A stretch of 12,360 nucleotides of DNA from Bacteroidales bacterium (lineage in GTDB: Bacteria > Bacteroidota > Bacteroidia > Bacteroidales > VadinHA17), in assembly GCA_016936695.1 (NCBI GenBank), contig JAFGXK010000314.1, forward strand, positions 1 through 12,360, read 5' to 3'. The notes under the pieces were generated by a model. It worked only from the letters and a program-made list of their open reading frames with translations. It searched no databases and was not told the origin of the DNA. The position numbers were made by a program, and so were the translations under genes. Below, piece after piece: positions 1 to 6,001 of the stretch (position 1 is its first letter; each line of letters starts with the position of its first letter).

Positions 1-662
1 ACAAAATTTGCCAGCACCTTCTGAAGATCCCCAACTTTCTCGCGCTGTTCCGAAAGATTGAATTTCAGTGTCTTCATATCCGACCTTGCCTGTTCAACTT
101 TCAGCGAGTAACCCTTGATAGCCTGCTCCAGGGAACGTTTTGCCTTATCGAGGGTGATTTCAGCCTGCCTGATAGTGGTGGGCGGTTCGAACTTCGACTG
201 TTCCAGGGTTATCTCCGCTTCCTCTACTGAAAACCTGAGATTCTTGATGTTGTCGCGAAGGTCGCTGAGCGTTACTGCCGTATCGAGCATTTTTACCTCA
301 AGGTTTGACTCCAGTGTTGTCAGCCTTTCAAGCTCATCCTTAAGCGTGTTGTCAAAAGATGTCCTGTCGAGCGTACAGATGTAATCTCCTTCCTTTACCT
401 GGGTTCCTTCCGGTACCAGATCGGTGATTTTAATCTCGGCGGCCCTGATCTGCCTGCTCTGTGTGAAATCGGGACCTGTAATATCAGTGGAATTTTCAGC
501 CTGTAGTTCCCCGGTGGTTGAGACAACCACTTCAAATAAACCATGCCTGGCTTCCACATACAGATTGGCCAGGTCTTTTTTCTTCGCAGCCTTTCCGATT
601 AGTATCAGGGCTATTATTGCAACAACTGCAACTACCCCTATAATGACAACTGACTTTTTCAT
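1..662 (-). CDS. HlyD/MacA-family membrane-fusion (periplasmic adaptor) protein, 3' end missing
   Basis: Partial gene: ATG at 662-660, open to the left edge (220 full codons; no stop seen). Seen: a short basic start (MKKS), one hydrophobic segment at residues about 4-23 (VVIIGVVAVVAIIALILIG) followed by AAKKKD, which fits an inner-membrane anchor. There is no lipobox cysteine. Residues about 40-100 resemble the first half of a biotinyl-lipoyl-like (barrel-sandwich) domain, with STTGELQAENSTDITGPD and LVPEGTQVKEGDYICTLD. From about 103 onward the protein is charged, heptad-like and helical (ERLTTLESNLEVKM..., AEITLEQSK, AEITLDKAKRSLEQ), as expected of the adaptor coiled-coil hairpin. Known for the family: such proteins bridge an inner-membrane transporter (ABC/MacB or RND) and a TolC-like outer-membrane channel. 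Inference: the transporter and channel genes probably lie further left, in the same direction. The substrate cannot be told. The start is supported because the anchor begins directly after it; no strong Shine-Dalgarno is visible. Confidence 0.85.
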   Translation of the reverse strand, partial: MKKSVVIIGVVAVVAIIALILIGKAAKKKDLANLYVEARHGLFEVVVSTTGELQAENSTDITGPDFTQSRQIRAAEIKITDLVPEGTQVKEGDYICTLDRTSFDNTLKDELERLTTLESNLEVKMLDTAVTLSDLRDNIKNLRFSVEEAEITLEQSKFEPPTTIRQAEITLDKAKRSLEQAIKGYSLKVEQARSDMKTLKFNLSEQREKVGDLQKVLANF

Positions 663-809
663 ACTACTTTCTATTATTGTATTGTTGTAAGTTTTCTACT
701 TTATCCGGAATTTTCATGATCTGAAATTATTCCAACGGCATTTTGTTTTTTCAAGCATGAAGTTCCTGGAGTAATTATTCCTCTCAAATTTCAGGAGGTG
801 ATTGTGGTG

Positions 810-840
810 CAAAAATATTCAACTGCACCCTATCATTAAA
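810..840 (-). promoter_or_regulatory. Candidate Bacteroidota-type promoter for the adaptor gene
   Basis: On the minus strand TATTTTTG (complement of 810-817) matches the Bacteroidota -7 box TAnnTTTG. A TTTA (complement of 837-840) lies 19 bp upstream, one mismatch from the -33 TTTG. Transcription would start near 803 and leave a leader of roughly 140 nt before the ATG at 662. The surrounding 275-bp spacer (663-937) is AT-rich and holds no convincing ORF, RNA gene or terminator that I can see, apart from two small dyads: GGTGCA/TGCACC (806-811/824-829) and CATTAAA/TTTAATG (834-840/854-860). The adaptor could also be read through from glmM, which points the same way. Confidence 0.35.
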
Positions 841-937
841 CGTTTTAACATCTTTTAATGTTTATCCGTTTAATTGCTCCGGTTTAAAGACACTCATGAT
901 TATCCTTTTATTCCGCGGAGGCCTTAAAAAAAGAAAA

Positions 938-2323
938 TTATTTGACTTTTTTAACAATTTCGATTACCCTATCAGCAAGGTTCTCAGCCTCTCCGGGAGT
1001 CGGACCTTCGGCATATATTCTCATGATGGGTTCGGTGTTCGATTTCCGGATCTGCACCCATCCGTTACCGTGTTCAATCCTCATACCATCCCGCTCGTCG
1101 ATCTCATGACCGCTGAAATGCTCCCTGACTGCGTCGAGAATCCGGGAAAAGTGGATTCCTTCCGGAAGGTCAAGCCTTTTCTTTGCCATGAAATAGTCGG
1201 GATATGTCCTCCTCAGTTCTGAACATTTCATCCTGCCAAGTGCCAGATGCGAGAGGAAGAGTGCAATGCCTGCAATTGCGTCGCGGCCATAGTGAAGCTC
1301 AGGATAGATTACACCTCCGTTGCCTTCACCGCCAATAACGGCTCCCCGTTTCTTCATCTCCTCAACAACATTTACCTCTCCCACTGCTGCCGTGAAATAT
1401 TTTCCTCCATGCTTTTCAGTTACATCTTTCAGTGCCCTGGTGCTTGAGAGGTTTGATACGGTGTTACCTGGCCTTGATGCCAGAATATAATCGGATACTG
1501 CCACGAGGGTGTACTCCTCCCCGAACATTGAGCCATCCTCGCAGATGATTGCCAGACGGTCGACATCGGGATCAACAACGAAACCCACATCAGCTCCTGA
1601 TCCGGCCGTCAGGGAGGATATCTCAGTCAGATTTGCCGGAAGCGGCTCCGGATTATGGGCAAAATGTCCGTCAGGCGTGGTGTTAAGCTCTATAATCCTG
1701 CTGACTCCAAGCGATTTCAGCAAAGCCGGAACAATAATGCCTCCCACTGAGTTCACACAGTCAATGGCCACAGTAAAATCAGCTGCCTTTATAGCCTCAC
1801 AGTCAACCAGATCGAGTGCCAGTACCTGCCCGATATGTATGCTCCCCCATGAATCATCATGAACATAGGATCCGTAAGCATCAAGCGGAGCATAATAAAA
1901 ATCTTCCGCCTCAGCAATACTGAGCAGTTCGGTGCCGTCAGCTGCCGAAAGGAATTCTCCCCTTTCATTCAGAAGCTTAAGCGCGTTCCATTCGGCTGGA
2001 TTGTGACTGGCGGTTATAATAATTCCCCCGTGCGATCCGGTTCCTGTTACAGCCATTTCCACAGTGGGGGTGGAAGCCAGACCGATATCGGTTACATCTA
2101 TCCCAAGACTCCTGAGTGTGTTGGTAACGAGTGAACTGACCATGCTTCCCGACCTGCGGGCATCACGACCGATTACAATCATCAGCTTCTTATCCCTGTG
2201 CCGGCGGCCTATCCATGTCCCGTACGCTGAAGCAAATTTTACAATATCAACAGGCGTAAGGCTCTCACCCGGCTTCCCTCCAATTGTACCCCTGATTCCT
2301 GAGATGGATTTTATCAATGGCAT
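938..2323 (-). CDS. glmM: Phosphoglucosamine mutase-type alpha-D-phosphohexomutase
   Basis: 461 residues, full length for the family. Role by family: interconverts glucosamine-6-phosphate and glucosamine-1-phosphate in the cytoplasm, feeding UDP-GlcNAc for peptidoglycan and lipid A. Motifs seen, in order: active-site phosphoserine loop TASHNP at residues 104-109 (Ser106); Mg-binding loop DPDVDR at 251-256 (Asp251, 253, 255); sugar-binding loop GEGNGG at 332-337; C-terminal phosphate-binding loop RKSNTEP at 426-432. The N-terminal SGIRGTIGG is also typical. The sugar loop is GEGNGG rather than the GEMSGH of classical bacterial GlmM or the GEESGH/GEMSAH type of phosphomannomutases, so exact substrate preference (GlcN, Man or Glc phosphate) is less sure than the fold and chemistry. 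The ATG at 2323-2321 is chosen because it begins the conserved N-terminus (MPLIKSISGIRG) and lies about 20 nt downstream of a good promoter. The gene stands alone, divergent from the ribosome-assembly genes. Confidence 0.9.
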   Translation of the reverse strand: MPLIKSISGIRGTIGGKPGESLTPVDIVKFASAYGTWIGRRHRDKKLMIVIGRDARRSGSMVSSLVTNTLRSLGIDVTDIGLASTPTVEMAVTGTGSHGGIIITASHNPAEWNALKLLNERGEFLSAADGTELLSIAEAEDFYYAPLDAYGSYVHDDSWGSIHIGQVLALDLVDCEAIKAADFTVAIDCVNSVGGIIVPALLKSLGVSRIIELNTTPDGHFAHNPEPLPANLTEISSLTAGSGADVGFVVDPDVDRLAIICEDGSMFGEEYTLVAVSDYILASRPGNTVSNLSSTRALKDVTEKHGGKYFTAAVGEVNVVEEMKKRGAVIGGEGNGGVIYPELHYGRDAIAGIALFLSHLALGRMKCSELRRTYPDYFMAKKRLDLPEGIHFSRILDAVREHFSGHEIDERDGMRIEHGNGWVQIRKSNTEPIMRIYAEGPTPGEAENLADRVIEIVKKVK

Positions 2324-2350
2324 ATGCTTCCGTTTTTAGTTGCAAAAGTG

Positions 2351-2382
2351 CAAAAGTAACCCTAAATCATAATATTGTCAAA
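2351..2382 (-). promoter_or_regulatory. Bacteroidota-type promoter of glmM
   Basis: Read on the minus strand: TTTG (complement of 2379-2382), a 20-bp spacer, then TACTTTTG (complement of 2351-2358). This matches both the -33 TTTG and the -7 TAnnTTTG elements described for Bacteroidota sigma-ABfr promoters. Predicted transcription start is near 2345, giving a leader of about 20 nt before the glmM ATG. The octamer TGCAAAAG is repeated in tandem on the plus strand at 2341-2348 and 2349-2356 and overlaps the -7 box. Confidence 0.6.
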
Positions 2383-2388
2383 TAATTG

Positions 2389-2396
2389 TACCTTTG
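2389..2396 (+). promoter_or_regulatory. -7 box of the promoter for the pseudouridine synthase-era-der cluster
   Basis: TACCTTTG fits TAnnTTTG and lies 20 bp before the ATG at 2416, so transcription would begin near 2402 with a leader of about 14 nt. No good -33 TTTG sits at the right distance upstream, so this is weaker than the divergent glmM promoter. Its position argues against the upstream TTG at 2386 as the start codon, because that would place the promoter inside the coding region. Confidence 0.45.
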
Positions 2397-2415
2397 CAAC
2401 CTGAATAAAATCCAT

Positions 2416-3207
2416 ATGGAACAAAGGAAAAATCTCCGGGCCTCCCGCCCGAAGAGGGAAAAATCCGGATCAGAGAAAGAAACTGCCAATAACAGCGAAA
2501 TGCGACTGAACAGATTCATCGCCCACAGCGGCATCTGTTCGCGCCGGGAAGCTGATGAGCTTATAGCAGGGGGGCTCATCACGGTCAACGGGAAAGTGGT
2601 TACCGACCTTGGAACAAAGGTACTGCCCAGTGATGATGTGAGGTATGGCAAAAAGAGGCTGAGTTCAGAGAAAAAAGTCTACATCCTGCTCAACAAGCCA
2701 AAGGGTTATGTAACAACCGTGGAAGATCCCCATGCCGATAAGACCGTGATCGACCTGATCGGAGATGCCTGTACCGAAAGAGTATACCCGGTAGGTCGCC
2801 TCGATAAGTTGACCACAGGTGTCCTCCTGCTAACCAACGACGGTGACCTGACCGGAAGACTTACTCACCCTAAATATAAAAGGAAAAAGATATATCACGT
2901 GTTCCTTGACAAAGCAGTCACAAGGAACGACCTCGAACAGATTGCAACAGGAGTGGATATCGAAGGTGAAACCATTGCTGCTGATGCCGTCTCTTATGCT
3001 GACCTTGACGATAAAACACAGGTCGGCCTGGAAATTCATTCAGGCCAGAACAGAATAGTCAGAAGAATCTTTGAAAAACTGGGCTACCGTGTAAAAAAGC
3101 TCGACAGGGTATATTTTGCCGGACTGACAAAAAAAAACCTGCCGAGAGGCAAATGGAGATTCCTTACCGATAAGGAGATAAGCATGCTGAAAAGAGGAAT
3201 ATTCTAA
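2416..3207 (+). CDS. rluB: RluB/RsuA-family rRNA pseudouridine synthase
   Basis: 263 residues from the ATG at 2416. Role by family: isomerises a specific uridine to pseudouridine in ribosomal RNA; RluB acts on 23S and RsuA on 16S rRNA. Domains seen: a basic, low-complexity N-terminal tail (residues 1-28); an S4 RNA-binding domain at about 29-75 (MRLNRFIAHSGICSRREADE, then ITVNGK); the catalytic domain at about 87-250 with LNKPKGYVTT (92-101), the active-site motif VGRLDKLTTGVLLLTNDGDL (catalytic Asp130) and the C-terminal SGQNRIVRRIFEKLG (209-223). The in-frame TTG at 2386 was rejected in favour of ATG 2416 because a promoter box overlaps it. The ATG at 2500, which starts the S4 domain, is a less likely alternative; basic tails are common in this family in Bacteroidota. 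It heads a cluster with era and der. The choice of RluB over RsuA or RluE-like members is by overall resemblance only. Confidence 0.88.
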   Translation: MEQRKNLRASRPKREKSGSEKETANNSEMRLNRFIAHSGICSRREADELIAGGLITVNGKVVTDLGTKVLPSDDVRYGKKRLSSEKKVYILLNKPKGYVTTVEDPHADKTVIDLIGDACTERVYPVGRLDKLTTGVLLLTNDGDLTGRLTHPKYKRKKIYHVFLDKAVTRNDLEQIATGVDIEGETIAADAVSYADLDDKTQVGLEIHSGQNRIVRRIFEKLGYRVKKLDRVYFAGLTKKNLPRGKWRFLTDKEISMLKRGIF

Positions 3208-3216
3208 ATAACAAAA

Positions 3217-4095
3217 ATGAATCACAAATCAGGTTTCGTAAATATCCTTGGAAATCCCAATGTTGGCAAATCAACCATTATGAATGCATTGGTTGGTGAA
3301 AAGCTGTCTATAATAACATCAAAAGCGCAGACAACACGTCACCGGATAATGGGTATCGTGAATGGTGAGGATTTTCAGATTGTCTATTCAGATACTCCGG
3401 GCATACTGAAGCCGAAATACAAGCTCCAGGAATCGATGATGAGTTTCGTGGATATTGCCCTCACCGATGCCGATATAATACTATATGTAACCGACGTTAA
3501 AGAAGCGATGCGCGATGATACGGGCTATACTCTGAAGATACGCGAAACAGGAATCCCGGTAATCGTGGTTGTGAACAAGATAGATCTGAGCAATCAGACT
3601 GAACTAGAGCTCGTTACTTCCAAGTGGAGGGAGCTGTTCCCAGGCTCGCCCGTAATTCCAGTCTCGGGACTTAAAAAGTTCAATCTCGACACCCTGCTGA
3701 ATGCCATCACAAGTATGCTGCCGGCCGGAGAACCATATTTCCCGAAAGACCAGATGACCGACAAATATGAAAGGTTTTTCGCATCCGAGATCATCCGTGA
3801 GAAAATCCTGATGCATTACCAGAAAGAAATCCCATACTGTTCGGAAGTGGAGATCGAGAGTTTTCAGGAAGAGGAAAAAATAATCAGGATCAGGGCCCTG
3901 ATTCATGTTGCCCGCGACAGCCAGAAGGGAATTATAATAGGTCATAAGGGGGAAAAGCTTAAAAAGACGGGAAGAGAAGCACGACTTGATATGGAAGATT
4001 TCTTCGGCAAAAAAGTATTCCTCGAAATGTACGTAAAAGTCACAAAGGACTGGCGGGAGAAGCCGTTAATACTCAAAAGATTCGGATACAGGTAG
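3217..4095 (+). CDS. era: GTPase Era (30S ribosome assembly)
   Basis: 292 residues, normal for Era. Family role: a GTPase that binds the 3' end of 16S rRNA and helps mature the small subunit. GTPase motifs seen: G1 GNPNVGKST at 12-20, G2 region KAQTTRHR at 36-43, G3 DTPG at 59-62, G4 NKID at 120-123. G5 reads VSG (149-151) rather than the more usual SA, a small deviation. The C-terminal KH domain shows IIIGHKGEKLKK (239-250, GxxG at 242-245) and the typical ending VKVTKDWREKP...FGYR. The ATG at 3217 lies 9 bp after the upstream stop and directly precedes the P-loop region, as in other Era proteins. Almost certainly cotranscribed with the pseudouridine synthase before it and der after it (26-bp gap). 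No strong Shine-Dalgarno is visible, as is usual in this phylum. Confidence 0.96.
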   Translation: MNHKSGFVNILGNPNVGKSTIMNALVGEKLSIITSKAQTTRHRIMGIVNGEDFQIVYSDTPGILKPKYKLQESMMSFVDIALTDADIILYVTDVKEAMRDDTGYTLKIRETGIPVIVVVNKIDLSNQTELELVTSKWRELFPGSPVIPVSGLKKFNLDTLLNAITSMLPAGEPYFPKDQMTDKYERFFASEIIREKILMHYQKEIPYCSEVEIESFQEEEKIIRIRALIHVARDSQKGIIIGHKGEKLKKTGREARLDMEDFFGKKVFLEMYVKVTKDWREKPLILKRFGYR

Positions 4096-4121
4096 TCAGC
4101 CTGAATCCATAAAATTAAAAG

Positions 4122-5426
4122 ATGAGCAAAATTGCAGCAATAGTCGGAAGACCGAATGTAGGCAAGTCAACCCTTTTCAACAGACTTACCGAATCGAGGG
4201 AAGCCATTGTCGATGAGGTGAGCGGAGTCACACGCGACAGGAATTACGGATCGTGCACCTGGAACGGCGTCACATTCTCGGTAATTGACACCGGAGGTTA
4301 TGTTAAAAACTCCGATGACATTTTTGAAGAAGAGATAAACAAGCAGGTGATGCTTGCCGTTGAAGAGGCCGATGTCATTTTATTCATGGTAGATGTCACA
4401 ACCGGAATAAGTGATCTGGACACAGGTGTAGCTGAGCTTCTCAGGAAAAAAGCAAAGCCGGTTATCCTTGTGGTGAACAAGGTCGACAACAATGAACTTA
4501 TTCCTGAGGCCGCCGAGTTTTACAGACTTGGCCTGGGCGATTATTTTACTCTCAGTTCCATGACCGGAAGCGGTACCGGAGAACTTCTCGATCATCTGGT
4601 GAAACTGCTTCCCGACCATCCTGAAGAAACCCTGCCTGATATACCCAGGATTGCAATTGTAGGCCGGCCAAATGTTGGCAAATCATCACTCGTAAACTCC
4701 CTTCTCGGTGAGGAAAGGAACATAGTCACCCCACTTGCCGGCACAACCCGCGATTCTATTTTCACACGATTCAATAAGTTCAGTCACGATTTCCTTCTTG
4801 TTGACACTGCCGGACTGAGAAAAAAATCAAAAGTCAGCGAGGATATTGAATTTTATTCGGTGATGAGGGCTATAAGGTCTATCGAGAGTTCCGATATATG
4901 CCTCCTGCTTATCGATGCAACAAGGGGGCTGGAGTCGCAGGATATGAATATCATATCGCTGATCCTCAACAACAACAAGGGAATGATTCTGCTTGTAAAC
5001 AAGTGGGATCTCGTAACAAAGGAAAACAATACCGCTCTGGCAATTGAGAAAGAGATTAAAGCCAAGACGGCACCCTTCACAGATTACCCCGTATTATTCA
5101 TTTCGGCTACGAACAAGCAGAGGATACACAGGATACTGGAAACAGTCGACAGGGTCAATGGCAACAGGAACAGGAAAATCTCAACCTCGGAACTCAATAA
5201 TGTTTTTCTCAGGATAGTGAACGACAATCCTCCTCCCGCATCAAGGGGCAGACATATCAAAATCAAATATGTTACGCAGCTTCCTGTCTATACACCCTCA
5301 TTTGCCTTCTTCTGCAATTATCCCGACAGCATTAAGGAGCCTTATAAAAGATTTATCGAAAACAGGATAAGGGAAAAATATGACTTCAGCGGGGTGCCCT
5401 TAAGGATATTTTTCAGGAAAAAATAG
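4122..5426 (+). CDS. der: Ribosome-assembly double GTPase Der (EngA)
   Basis: 434 residues, normal for Der, which carries two tandem GTPase domains and a KH-like C-terminal domain and acts in 50S subunit assembly. First GTPase domain: G1 GRPNVGKST at 9-17, G3 DTGG at 56-59, G4 NKVD at 119-122. Second: GRPNVGKSS at 181-189, DTAG at 228-231, NKWD at 293-296, SAT at 328-330. The KH-like domain covers about 345-434, with RGRHIKIKYVTQLP and a C-terminal VPLRIFFRKK. The GVTRDR of domain 1 and GTTRDS of domain 2 provide the expected switch I threonines. All key residues are present, so the protein should be active. The start ATG at 4122 begins MSKIAAIVGRPNVG, matching the family. It is the third gene in a cluster devoted to ribosome maturation. 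Confidence 0.97.
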   Translation: MSKIAAIVGRPNVGKSTLFNRLTESREAIVDEVSGVTRDRNYGSCTWNGVTFSVIDTGGYVKNSDDIFEEEINKQVMLAVEEADVILFMVDVTTGISDLDTGVAELLRKKAKPVILVVNKVDNNELIPEAAEFYRLGLGDYFTLSSMTGSGTGELLDHLVKLLPDHPEETLPDIPRIAIVGRPNVGKSSLVNSLLGEERNIVTPLAGTTRDSIFTRFNKFSHDFLLVDTAGLRKKSKVSEDIEFYSVMRAIRSIESSDICLLLIDATRGLESQDMNIISLILNNNKGMILLVNKWDLVTKENNTALAIEKEIKAKTAPFTDYPVLFISATNKQRIHRILETVDRVNGNRNRKISTSELNNVFLRIVNDNPPPASRGRHIKIKYVTQLPVYTPSFAFFCNYPDSIKEPYKRFIENRIREKYDFSGVPLRIFFRKK

Positions 5427-5474
5427 TTTACTTTGGTGTGATTTTTGTGCAAAATGAGGTATTATCACCAATAT

Positions 5475-5996
5475 ATGAATATCAAAGTTATCCCGGTTGT
5501 CGTTCTGCTTTCCCTGGTTGCTTTTGCATCCTGCGGAAAAATTGAGAGCCTTCCTCCCGAACCATATATCGAGTACACAAGCTTCACCGTTTTTGACACA
5601 CTCGACCAGCTTGGAAATCAGGTCCGGTCAGGACGGCTGAAATTTTACTTTGAGGATGGGGACGGAGATCTCGGACTAAACGCTCCGGAAGGCACCGAAG
5701 AATCAGATACGATAAACCTGTTCATCGAACTCTTCAGGATGGAAGAAGGGAAATCTTCTCCCGCCCAGGAAGACGATCCCTACAGGGTAAAGGGATTCAG
5801 GATCCCATACATGGAAAGGGAAGGAAGGAATAAAATACTCAGGGGAGACATCTCGGTCGATTTCAGCTATTACGAAAATTCAGCCGAAGATTCAATAATA
5901 TACGATTTCTATATCCGCGACAGAGCTGGAAACATCAGCAACACTGAATCGACATCGGTTATCCCGGTCTTTTATCCCGGGATTTATGCGGAATAA
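5475..5996 (+). CDS. Small acidic lipoprotein with a DGDGDLG motif, function unknown
   Basis: 173 residues from ATG 5475; an in-frame ATG at 5454 would add seven residues (MRYYHQY) and a TTG at 5445 ten. I prefer 5475 because it gives a standard lipoprotein signal: MNIK, a hydrophobic core (VIPVVVLLSLVAFA), then Cys20 in FASCG. The mature protein is acidic. It holds EDGDGDLGL (60-68), reminiscent of a DxDxDG calcium-binding loop and seen in many small Bacteroidota lipoproteins, and a C-terminal stretch YDFYIRDRAGNISNTEST (143-160) that resembles the last strands of an immunoglobulin-like beta-sandwich. I do not recognise a named family. It begins 48 bp after der and may share its transcript; no clean TAnnTTTG box lies in the gap (nearest is GATTTTTG, 5440-5447). 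Likely location: membrane-anchored, facing the periplasm or cell surface (inference). Confidence 0.8.
   Translation: MNIKVIPVVVLLSLVAFASCGKIESLPPEPYIEYTSFTVFDTLDQLGNQVRSGRLKFYFEDGDGDLGLNAPEGTEESDTINLFIELFRMEEGKSSPAQEDDPYRVKGFRIPYMEREGRNKILRGDISVDFSYYENSAEDSIIYDFYIRDRAGNISNTESTSVIPVFYPGIYAE
5961..5983 (-). terminator. Hairpin at the convergent gene junction, possible 3' end of the minus-strand operon
   Basis: ATCCCGG (5961-5967) and CCGGGAT (5977-5983) form a perfect 7-bp stem with a 9-nt loop. On the minus-strand transcript it begins 18 nt after the stop codon of the phosphatase gene. On the plus strand it lies inside the final codons of the lipoprotein gene. No T-run follows on either strand, so it is not a classical intrinsic terminator; it may mark or protect the 3' end of the operon mRNA. 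The right arm lies within the 10-bp palindrome ATCCCGGGAT (5974-5983). Confidence 0.3.
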
Positions 5997-6001
5997 GAAA
6001 T

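Noticed and set aside
791..839. AGGAGGTG on the plus strand followed by possible TTG/GTG starts, as a tiny gene
   Set aside because: The resulting frames encode only about 11-18 residues with no recognisable character, and Bacteroidota rarely rely on strong Shine-Dalgarno sites. Its complement CACCTCCT looks like the 16S rRNA 3' end, but no other rRNA sequence surrounds it, so chance is the simplest reading.
900..937. Terminator after glmM
   Set aside because: Only a 5-bp CTCCG/CGGAG pairing with a loop of nearly 40 nt can be drawn and no T-run follows, so a terminator cannot be supported.
1509..1862. Open frame on the plus strand antisense to glmM (and similar ones at 896-1222, 1859-2134 and 2064-2339)
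   Set aside because: These are shadow frames within a clearly coding glmM; their translations are low-complexity or show no domain.
2386..2415. TTG-initiated N-terminal extension of the pseudouridine synthase
   Set aside because: The promoter-like TACCTTTG box lies within this stretch and ATG 2416 follows at a normal distance; the added residues match no part of the family.
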